Source: CAKRJP01 sp963634745 (GTDB lineage: Bacteria; Bacillota; Clostridia; Lachnospirales; Lachnospiraceae). Taken from it: DNA of 37,116 nucleotides. This document shows positions 25,825 through 32,505 of the stretch, piece by piece. Positions within the stretch are counted from its first letter, which is position 1. Each line of letters starts with the position of its first letter. The stretch is from assembly GCA_963634745.1 (NCBI GenBank), contig CAVHCX010000026.1, positions 1 through 37,116 on the forward strand, read 5' to 3'. Below the pieces are notes generated by a model that ran no database searches, was not told where the DNA came from, and worked only from the letters and a program-made list of their open reading frames with translations. A program made the translations under genes and the position numbers.

Positions 25825-26209
25825 AGAAGATAAAGAAAGGCAGCGCATTAGGGCTGCCAAAAAAAAGCAGGACAAACGCAGAAAAGGCTTGATTCGCACG
25901 AGGTTTGGGCAGAAGCCCTTACGTCATGCAAAGCGGGGCGTCTATTCCTGCTTTTCTGCAGTCGTGGTAGGAATGCTTCTTTCCCTGATGGTTCTCTCCT
26001 CTATAGTAAATAAAGGAGAAGTTGGGATAGCCATTGGATGGCTGGGGCTCTTTTCTCTATTTATGGCAATTTATGGGGTGACGCAGGGGGTTAAAGGCCT
26101 GAAGGAGCGGGATAAAACCTATACCACCTGCAAAATAGGGATTGCAGTCAATGGACTGATTGTCTTATTTTTTGTAGCAGTATATATCCGTGGAATTATA
26201 GCTGCTTAG
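25799..26209 (+). CDS. Small basic three-span membrane protein, unknown
   Basis: This 136-residue protein begins with a very basic cytoplasmic stretch of about 48 residues (RKQSREDKERQRIRAAKKK, then KRRKG), followed by three membrane segments at about 50-72, 80-100 and 113-134. It resembles uncharacterised membrane proteins I associate with Lachnospiraceae (possibly the group called DUF6142; from memory and not checked). The ATG is preceded by AAGGAG and overlaps the VanZ-like gene, so the two are coupled. Function unknown. Confidence 0.8.
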   Translation: MLIGRKQSREDKERQRIRAAKKKQDKRRKGLIRTRFGQKPLRHAKRGVYSCFSAVVVGMLLSLMVLSSIVNKGEVGIAIGWLGLFSLFMAIYGVTQGVKGLKERDKTYTTCKIGIAVNGLIVLFFVAVYIRGIIAA

Positions 26210-26237
26210 AATCATGAAAGTTAAAGGAATGGCTGAA

Positions 26238-28313
26238 ATGAATGAAAAAGAAACTAATTTAGATCTTGTTAAACTTCGTTATGACTTGGCGATAGAACGA
26301 TGCAGGGGAATAGCCGAGGAAAATACAGTAGAAGAAAGCTACAGAGATTATTTCAAGAAATGTGCTGCCTTTATCCTGCTCATTGATGAAGTGAAAGCTT
26401 CTATGGAGAATGGCAGCTATTATCGAAGAAATGCTCAGGAAATGGCAAAGATCAATTATAGCTTATATGAGGACATCTTGCCGGAAAATTATGAAAATAG
26501 CTATGCAAATCCGGATTATGCAGTGGCAAAGACCGGAGAAGAACTAGGCCAGGTTCTCTCTGCTATTTATACAGAGCTTAGAGGAGCCATTGCCTATGTA
26601 TTTGAGGGAAAGACAGAATATCTGGATATTTTATTTGAACTTTTCTTAGAAGTTTATGGAAAATTTGAAGAAGTTCCAAATCCGGAGTTTAAAGAGGTTC
26701 GGGATATTTTTTATTGGTATGCCAGTGATTACTGTGATGTCTTTCTGGCAGATCGCATTAAAGACCAACTTTATCCGGAGAAGGATTTTGCCTCCGGAAT
26801 CATTATGAGCTGTAACCTGAATGACGACAGATATCTTTATCTTTTTGGAGAATATATCAGTGAAAATGAACTTAAGACGGCCACCTATTTAAGAGGCCTG
26901 GATGAAGAAACCATTCAGAAAATGGCAGATGTATATACCGAAGGATACAGGGTGGGATTTGTAAATACGGGAAAAGACCTTTCGAAAAAATCTATAGTAA
27001 ACATTCGTTATAGCATAGGCTTTGAGAGGGTTATAAGAAAAGCCATGGAGAATTTTGAGGCCATGGGACTTAAGCCTGTCATCTATCGAAGCGGAGTGAG
27101 CCTGCTTACAAAGAAGGGCCAGCTAAAGATTGGTTACTGTGGAGGAAATCCCAATAAGCAATATGATTACGATCACAAGGAAGACACTGCCCTGATCCTG
27201 GACCGAAAATTTGCAGAGCGCAAATTAGAGGTGGCGGAAACTACTTATGAGCATTTGAAAGATCGGGCAAGGGCATTTGCCGGTCCTGCCTGCATGGAAG
27301 TCTTTGGTGAAAAGCCTTTTTCGCCGGTACAAAAAGATAGGGCTTTAAAATTAAGCCAGGCCCAGACGGATATTAGCCTGGAATATAGCAATAAAAATAG
27401 CCAGCTGGTCAACCGCTACATTCCGGGAGATGAGCGTAGTTTTACGATTATCGCTTACCCTCTCCCGGAGATTGGAGAAAACTATCCGGAGATTTTCAGT
27501 GAGATCATTAAGATCAATACCTTGGATGCCAAGCTCTATGAGAAGGTGCAGCAGACCATAATCGATGCCCTGGACCAGGGAGAAAGTGTTCATATTCTGG
27601 GCGCAGGTGCAAACCGCACAGACCTCACTGTAAAGCTGCATGCTTTAAAGGACCCGGACAAAGAAACTATTTTTGAGAACTGCGTAGCGGATGTTAATAT
27701 TCCTGTCGGAGAAGTCTTTACATCCCCGGTGCTTGAGGGAACCAATGGAGTTTTACATGTCAGCAAGGTTTATCTGAATGAATTGCAATATTTGGACCTG
27801 GAAATTACTTTTTCCAATGGAATGATCGCAGATTATAACTGCAGCAATTTTGAACATGACCTGGAAAATAAATCCTATGTAAAAGACAATGTCCTTTACA
27901 AGCATCCAACCCTGCCTCTGGGCGAATTTGCCATTGGCACCAATACGACAGCCTATGTAGCAGCAAAAAAATATGGCATAGAAGATAAGATGCCTATCTT
28001 GATTGCTGAGAAAATGGGCCCCCACTTTGCAGTAGGAGATACCTGCTACAGTTGGGCGGAGGACGTTCGGGTTTATAATCCAAATGGAAAGGAAATAATT
28101 GCTAAAGACAATGCAGTGTCTCTTTTGAGAAAAGAAGATGCCTCCAAGGCATATTTCCACTGCCATACGGATATTACTATTCCTTATGAGGAGTTAGGAC
28201 ATATTGTAGTAAACCGAAAAGATGGATCTAAGATTCCTCTGATTGAGAATGGTAAATTTGTGCTTCCCGGAACTGAGATTTTGAATGAACCATTGAAAAA
28301 AACTTATAAATAG
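26238..28313 (+). CDS. M29-type metallo-aminopeptidase with long N-terminal extension
   Basis: The 691-residue protein ends in a region like M29 (AmpS/PepS) aminopeptidases, which remove N-terminal residues from peptides with two metal ions. The expected ligands appear in order: Glu in VGEVFTSP, Glu in LGEFAIG, His in GPHFAVG, Tyr in DTCYSW, and His and Asp in HCHTDITI. The catalytic core seems to start near residue 240; M29 proteins are usually about 410 residues, so the first 240 are an extra, mainly helical region I do not recognise. Start choice: AAAGGA at 26223-26228 favours ATG 26238; ATG 26214 and 26229 lack a site. It may be co-transcribed with the pyr group. No signal peptide, so cytoplasmic. 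Confidence 0.82.
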   Translation: MNEKETNLDLVKLRYDLAIERCRGIAEENTVEESYRDYFKKCAAFILLIDEVKASMENGSYYRRNAQEMAKINYSLYEDILPENYENSYANPDYAVAKTGEELGQVLSAIYTELRGAIAYVFEGKTEYLDILFELFLEVYGKFEEVPNPEFKEVRDIFYWYASDYCDVFLADRIKDQLYPEKDFASGIIMSCNLNDDRYLYLFGEYISENELKTATYLRGLDEETIQKMADVYTEGYRVGFVNTGKDLSKKSIVNIRYSIGFERVIRKAMENFEAMGLKPVIYRSGVSLLTKKGQLKIGYCGGNPNKQYDYDHKEDTALILDRKFAERKLEVAETTYEHLKDRARAFAGPACMEVFGEKPFSPVQKDRALKLSQAQTDISLEYSNKNSQLVNRYIPGDERSFTIIAYPLPEIGENYPEIFSEIIKINTLDAKLYEKVQQTIIDALDQGESVHILGAGANRTDLTVKLHALKDPDKETIFENCVADVNIPVGEVFTSPVLEGTNGVLHVSKVYLNELQYLDLEITFSNGMIADYNCSNFEHDLENKSYVKDNVLYKHPTLPLGEFAIGTNTTAYVAAKKYGIEDKMPILIAEKMGPHFAVGDTCYSWAEDVRVYNPNGKEIIAKDNAVSLLRKEDASKAYFHCHTDITIPYEELGHIVVNRKDGSKIPLIENGKFVLPGTEILNEPLKKTYK

Positions 28314-28321
28314 GGTATTAT
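28293..28321 (+). promoter_or_regulatory. Promoter of the purEMND operon
   Basis: TTGAAA (28293-28298), 17 bases, TATTAT (28316-28321). The -35 lies in the last codons of the aminopeptidase gene. The leader before purE is about 28 bases, too short for a purine riboswitch, and no PurR-box pair is apparent. The sequence ACTTATAA occurs on both sides of the -10 (from 28302 and 28333). Confidence 0.65.
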
Positions 28322-28355
28322 TTATTTGCAAAACTTATAAGAAAGGATGACGACT

Positions 28356-28868
28356 ATGCCAAAAGTAGGAATTATTATGGGCAGTGACTCTGATCTTAAG
28401 GTCATGAGCAAGGCTGCAGCGATGTTGGAAGAATTAGGAATTGAATATGAGATGACTATTATTTCCGCCCACAGAGAGCCGGATGAGCTCATTGCCTGGA
28501 CCAGAGGAGCACAGGATCGCGGAGTTTCGGTGATCATTGCCGGAGCAGGAATGGCAGCAGCACTTCCCGGAATGTGTGCAGCCTTATTTACATTGCCGGT
28601 GATTGGAGTTCCGCTATCAAGTAAGAACTTAGATGGAATGGATGCAGTATTTTCTATCATGCAGATGCCCCCGGGAGTTCCGGTTGCAACCGTAGCCATA
28701 GATGGAGCTAAGAATGCTGCCCTTCTTGCAGCAAAGATTCTTGCAGTTTCCGATGAAGCATTATTAAAGAAATTACAGGACTTTACAGCTGAACAAAAAG
28801 AGGCCGTAAAGGCAAAGGCAGCGAAACTTGACCAAGTAGGATACGAGGCATATCTTGCATCAAAATAA
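28356..28868 (+). CDS. purE: N5-carboxyaminoimidazole ribonucleotide mutase
   Basis: PurE moves the carboxyl group of N5-CAIR to give CAIR in purine synthesis. The 170-residue protein has the class I motifs GIIMGSDSDLKVM, ISAHREP (the catalytic His) and IIAGAGMAAALPGM, plus the late PPGVPVATVAI. The start is ATG 28356, eight bases after GAAAGGA; the ATG at 28347 overlaps that site. Class I needs the PurK carboxylase, which is not in this window. It heads purE-purM-purN-purD. Confidence 0.96.
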   Translation: MPKVGIIMGSDSDLKVMSKAAAMLEELGIEYEMTIISAHREPDELIAWTRGAQDRGVSVIIAGAGMAAALPGMCAALFTLPVIGVPLSSKNLDGMDAVFSIMQMPPGVPVATVAIDGAKNAALLAAKILAVSDEALLKKLQDFTAEQKEAVKAKAAKLDQVGYEAYLASK

Positions 28869-28920
28869 ATAGAAAAAAGCAAAATAAAAAGCAAAAAGAA
28901 TCATACATAAGGAGACGATT

Positions 28921-29946
28921 ATGGATTACAAGAAAGCAGGCGTTGATATTGAAGCTGGTTACAAGTCAGTAGAGCTTATGAAGGAGCATGTAAAGAAAAC
29001 CATGCGTCCGGAGGTTCTCGGTGGATTAGGCGGATTTTCAGGAGCATTCTCTCTGGATAAGATCAAAGATATGGAAGAACCTGTACTCTTATCCGGTACT
29101 GATGGATGCGGAACAAAGGTAAAGTTAGCATTTGTTATGGATAAGCATGATACCATTGGTATTGATGCAGTTGCAATGTGTGTCAATGATATTGCATGTG
29201 CAGGCGGAGAACCCCTGTTCTTCTTGGATTATATTGCATGCGGAAAAAACTATCCGGAAAAGATCGCAACCATCGTAAGCGGTGTCGCTGAGGGGTGCCT
29301 TCAATCTGATGCAGCTCTTATCGGTGGTGAGACTGCAGAGCATCCGGGACTTATGCCGGAGGATGAGTATGATTTGGCCGGATTCGCAGTTGGTGTCGTA
29401 GATAAGAAAGACCTGATTACAGGAGAGAATTTAAAGGATGGAGATGTTTTGATCGGAATGGCATCTTCCGGCGTTCATAGCAACGGCTTTTCTCTGGTAA
29501 GAAGTGTCTTTGACATGACAAAAGAGTCACTTGATACTTATTATGATGAACTTGGAAAGACTTTGGGAGAAGCTTTGATCGCTCCTACAAGAATTTACGT
29601 TCAGGCTTTAAAGGCTATTAAGAAAGCAGGAGTTACTGTAAAGGCTTGCAGCCATATTACAGGAGGAGGCTTCTACGAAAATGTACCACGTATGCTGGTA
29701 GAGGGAACCCACGCAGTGATCAAAAAAGATAGCTATGAGATCCCTCCGATTTTCAAACTTTTGGCAAAGAAGGGTGACATTGCAGAGCAGATGATGTATA
29801 ACACCTTTAATATGGGACTTGGAATGATCGTGGCAGTAGATCCTAAGGATGTAGATGCTACTATGAAGGCTATTGAAGAAGCTGGAGATAAGCCATATGT
29901 AGTCGGCCATATTGAAGCCGGAGAAAAGGGAGTTACCTTATGTTAA
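28921..29946 (+). CDS. purM: Phosphoribosylformylglycinamidine cyclo-ligase (AIR synthetase)
   Basis: PurM closes the imidazole ring, converting FGAM to AIR with ATP. The 341-residue protein has the expected ATP- and substrate-binding motifs: GGLGGFSGAF, LLSGTDGCGTKVKLA, GIDAVAMCVNDIACAGGEPLFF and ALIGGETAEHPGLM, with SHITGGGFYENVPRML in the second half. Length is normal. AAGGAG precedes the ATG. Its last seven bases overlap purN, so the two are coupled. Confidence 0.97.
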   Translation: MDYKKAGVDIEAGYKSVELMKEHVKKTMRPEVLGGLGGFSGAFSLDKIKDMEEPVLLSGTDGCGTKVKLAFVMDKHDTIGIDAVAMCVNDIACAGGEPLFFLDYIACGKNYPEKIATIVSGVAEGCLQSDAALIGGETAEHPGLMPEDEYDLAGFAVGVVDKKDLITGENLKDGDVLIGMASSGVHSNGFSLVRSVFDMTKESLDTYYDELGKTLGEALIAPTRIYVQALKAIKKAGVTVKACSHITGGGFYENVPRMLVEGTHAVIKKDSYEIPPIFKLLAKKGDIAEQMMYNTFNMGLGMIVAVDPKDVDATMKAIEEAGDKPYVVGHIEAGEKGVTLC

Positions 29947-30566
29947 ATGTTGTGGTACTGGTCTCTGGAGGAGGAACTAACCTTCAGGCGATTATCGACG
30001 GGGTGGAAAATGGCTCTATCACAAATACCAAGCTTGTTGGTGTTATTAGTAACAACAAGGGAGCCTATGCATTGGAGCGGGCTGCAAAACACAAGATTCC
30101 TGCCACTTGCATTTCCCCAAAGGATTTTGAAAATAGAGAGGCCTTTAATCAGGCATTTTTGGAGAAGCTGGATGAGTGGAATCCGGACCTGATTGTACTG
30201 GCTGGATTCCTAGTAGTAATTCCGCCGGCTATGATCGAAAAATATAGAAATCGCATCATTAATATCCACCCATCCTTGATCCCGGCTTTTTGTGGAACCG
30301 GTTATTATGGACTCAAGGTCCATGAGGCGGCTCTTAAAAGAGGCGTGAAGGTGGTTGGAGCTACCGTTCATTTTGTAGATGAAGGAACGGATACGGGCCC
30401 CATCATTTTACAGAAGGCTGTAGAGGTAGAAGCCGGAGATACTCCCAAAGAGTTACAGCTTCGGGTCATGGAGCAGGCGGAATGGAAGATTCTTCCAAAA
30501 GCAATCGACCTGATCGCAAATAACAAAGTAAAAGTAGAGGATGGAAAAGCCATCATCCTAGAGTAA
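29940..30566 (+). CDS. purN: Phosphoribosylglycinamide formyltransferase
   Basis: PurN transfers formyl from 10-formyl-tetrahydrofolate to GAR. The 208-residue protein shows the phosphate loop VSGGGTNLQAI, the catalytic Asn and His in NIHPSLIP and the catalytic Asp in FVDEGTDTGPI. The stretch after the HPSLIP motif reads AFCGTGYYG where many family members have a Pro-Gly loop, a mild variation. It overlaps purM, and purD follows after 33 bases. Confidence 0.96.
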   Translation: MLNVVVLVSGGGTNLQAIIDGVENGSITNTKLVGVISNNKGAYALERAAKHKIPATCISPKDFENREAFNQAFLEKLDEWNPDLIVLAGFLVVIPPAMIEKYRNRIINIHPSLIPAFCGTGYYGLKVHEAALKRGVKVVGATVHFVDEGTDTGPIILQKAVEVEAGDTPKELQLRVMEQAEWKILPKAIDLIANNKVKVEDGKAIILE

Positions 30567-30599
30567 TCACGAATCTGTTTGAATTTACAGGAGGAGAAC

Positions 30600-31871
30600 A
30601 TGAAAGTCTTAATTGTCGGAAGCGGTGGACGTGAGCATGCCATTGCCATGAGCGTGGCAAAAAGTGATAAAGTAGAGAAAATTTATTGTGCACCGGGAAA
30701 CGCAGGAATTGCTGAGTATGCAGAATGCGTTGCTATTGGTGCCATGGAATTTGATAAATTAGTAGACTTTGCAAAAGAAAAATCCGTAGACCTTGTCATC
30801 GTAGGAATGGATGATCCTCTGGTAGGCGGTCTGGTAGACCGGTTAGAGGAAGCGGGAATCCGCACCTTCGGACCTAGAAAGAATGCAGCTATTCTGGAAG
30901 GCTCCAAGGCTTTTTCCAAGGATTTGATGAAAAAATACAATATACCTACTGCGGCCTATGAGAATTTCACAGACCCCGAGCAAGCTCTTAAGTATCTGGA
31001 GACAGCAAAGATGCCGATCGTATTAAAAGCAGACGGATTGGCTCTGGGTAAGGGCGTACTGATCTGTAATAGCCTGGAGGAAGCAAAGGCTGGGGTTAAG
31101 GAGATCATGCTGGATAAGAAATTCGGTTCTGCCGGAAATGAGATGGTAGTGGAGGAGTTTATGACAGGACGAGAGGTATCGGTTCTCTCCTTCGTTGATG
31201 GAAAGACTATCAAGACGATGACCTCCGCCCAGGACCACAAGAGAGCCGGAGACGGAGATACCGGTTTGAATACCGGTGGAATGGGAACCTTCTCCCCAAG
31301 TCCCTTCTATACAGAAGAGGTAGATGCCTTCTGTAAGAAATATATCTATCAGGCAACGGTAGATGCCATGAGAGCAGAGGGAAGAGAATTCAAGGGAATT
31401 ATTTTCTTTGGACTTATGCTTACAGAGGAGGGTCCAAAGGTCCTGGAATACAATGCAAGATTTGGTGATCCGGAAGCCCAGGTTGTCCTTCCGCGTATGA
31501 AAAATGATCTGGTGGAAGTTGCTGAGGCTTGTATCGATGGAACCCTGGATCAGATTGACCTGCAGTTTGAGGACAATGCAGCTGTATGCGTGGTATTAGC
31601 CAGCCAGGGATATCCTGTAAAATATGACAAGGGTCTTGAAATTACAGGATTAGAAGAATTCAAGAAACATGAAGGCTATTATTGTTTCCATGCAGGAACC
31701 AAGTTTGACGGAGATAAGATCGTTACAAACGGAGGACGTGTTCTGGGAGTTACTGCCAAGGGGGCAGACTTAAAAGAGGCAAGAGCCAATGCCTATGCTG
31801 CTACAGAGTGGGTAAACTTTGCTAATAAATATATGCGTCATGATATTGGAAAAGCCATTGATGAGGCGTAA
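30600..31871 (+). CDS. purD: Phosphoribosylamine-glycine ligase (GAR synthetase)
   Basis: PurD joins glycine to phosphoribosylamine using ATP. The 423-residue ATP-grasp protein has the N-terminal VGSGGREHAIA, the ATP-binding loop VLKADGLALGKGV, the conserved HKRAGDGDTGLNTGGMG segment, and the metal-binding EYNARFGDPEAQVVLP. The start at 30600 follows AGGAGGAG; TTG 30579 upstream of that site is rejected. It is the last gene of the pur group and is followed by two terminators. Confidence 0.97.
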   Translation: MKVLIVGSGGREHAIAMSVAKSDKVEKIYCAPGNAGIAEYAECVAIGAMEFDKLVDFAKEKSVDLVIVGMDDPLVGGLVDRLEEAGIRTFGPRKNAAILEGSKAFSKDLMKKYNIPTAAYENFTDPEQALKYLETAKMPIVLKADGLALGKGVLICNSLEEAKAGVKEIMLDKKFGSAGNEMVVEEFMTGREVSVLSFVDGKTIKTMTSAQDHKRAGDGDTGLNTGGMGTFSPSPFYTEEVDAFCKKYIYQATVDAMRAEGREFKGIIFFGLMLTEEGPKVLEYNARFGDPEAQVVLPRMKNDLVEVAEACIDGTLDQIDLQFEDNAAVCVVLASQGYPVKYDKGLEITGLEEFKKHEGYYCFHAGTKFDGDKIVTNGGRVLGVTAKGADLKEARANAYAATEWVNFANKYMRHDIGKAIDEA

Positions 31872-31892
31872 ATAAAATAATTTCTATAAAAA

Positions 31893-31932
31893 GAAAAAAG
31901 GTGTGACTGACAAAAAAGTCGCATCTTTTTTT
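31893..31932 (+). terminator. First terminator after purD
   Basis: GGTGTGACT (31900-31908) pairs with AGTCGCATC (31917-31925) with two G-T pairs, extended by an A run on the left and a T run to 31932 on the right. Confidence 0.9.
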
Positions 31933-31940
31933 GCTTTTCT

Positions 31941-31964
31941 AAGCCTTTTTTTGCAGGCTTTTTT
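31941..31964 (+). terminator. Second, backup terminator after purD
   Basis: AAGCCT (31941-31946) pairs with AGGCTT (31955-31960) around an 8-base loop and is followed by T residues. The stem is short, so this is probably a backup to the first terminator nine bases upstream. Confidence 0.65.
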
Positions 31965-31978
31965 CGAAGGCCTCCTCC

Positions 31979-32007
31979 TTGCATCTTAGAAGCCCCTATG
32001 CTACAAT
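31979..32007 (+). promoter_or_regulatory. Promoter of the gntR-clpC operon
   Basis: TTGCAT (31979-31984), 17 bases, TACAAT (32002-32007), with TGC just before the -10 (extended -10). Predicted start is near 32014, about 32 bases before the gntR ATG. Confidence 0.72.
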
Positions 32008-32013
32008 GTGTAG
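32001..32013 (+). promoter_or_regulatory. Possible GntR operator over the -10 box
   Basis: CTACA (32001-32005) and TGTAG (32009-32013) are a perfect inverted repeat with a 3-base centre and cover the -10 TACAAT and the predicted start. A dimeric GntR protein encoded 33 bases downstream could bind here and repress its own operon. Confidence 0.4.
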
Positions 32014-32045
32014 AACATATGCCATGAGATAAGGATGGTGAGCGA

Positions 32046-32426
32046 ATGCTAATAGAAATAGATTTTCAAAGTGATGAAGCCTTTTATGTGCAGATCCAAA
32101 ATCAGATCATAATGGGGATTGCCACGGATGTTCTTAGAGAGGGAGACGCGCTTCCTTCCGTAAGGCAGATGGCGGATATGGCAGGCATTAATATGCATAC
32201 GGTAAATAAAGCCTACTCCATGCTGCGCCAGGAAGGTTTTATCCAGCTGGATCGAAGACGAGGAGCTGTAATTTCCCTGGATATGGACAAGGCCAGAGAC
32301 CTCTTAAAATTAAAAGGGACCTTAGAAGTTTTGCTGGCAAGAAGCAGCTGCAAGAATATCAGCAGGGAAGAGGTCCATCTGCTGGTGGATGAAATTTATG
32401 ATAGCTATGGAAAGGACAGAGGCTAG
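32046..32426 (+). CDS. GntR-family regulator, YtrA subfamily
   Basis: The 126-residue protein is almost only a GntR winged helix-turn-helix (residues about 8-75): YVQIQNQIIMGIA, LREGDALPSVRQMADMAGIN, HTVNKAYSMLRQEGFI and a short helical tail of about 50 residues, too small for a ligand domain; this is the YtrA subfamily layout. Such genes normally precede ABC transporter genes, but here clpC follows. AAGGATGG precedes the ATG. The last 35 coding bases are the first unit of the tandem repeat at the gntR-clpC junction. Confidence 0.92.
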   Translation: MLIEIDFQSDEAFYVQIQNQIIMGIATDVLREGDALPSVRQMADMAGINMHTVNKAYSMLRQEGFIQLDRRRGAVISLDMDKARDLLKLKGTLEVLLARSSCKNISREEVHLLVDEIYDSYGKDRG

Positions 32427-32505
32427 ATAAAATTTATAATAGCTGCGGAAAGGACAGAGGCTAGATAAAATTTATAATAGCTACGGAAAGGACAGAAGAT
32501 AGATG
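32392..32505 (+). repeat. Three tandem 38-bp repeats forming the gntR-clpC junction
   Basis: Units are 32392-32429, 32430-32467 and 32468-32505, with few differences. Every unit has AAATTTAT, ATAGCT, GGAAAGGACAGA and a TAG three bases before its end. Unit 1 encodes the last residues and stop of gntR; unit 3 ends in ATG, the clpC start, where units 1 and 2 have ATA. GGAAAGGA is the clpC ribosome site, so it is present three times. Eight-base GATGAAAT occurs at both edges (32388 and 32502), with GATAAAAT at the inner joints. Confidence 0.95.

Noticed and set aside
28322..28355. Purine riboswitch upstream of purE
   Set aside because: Too short, and no three-way junction core is present.
28322..28894. 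A 190-codon minus-strand frame over purE
   Set aside because: It is antisense to a fully recognisable purE with good ribosome site and shows no domain of its own.
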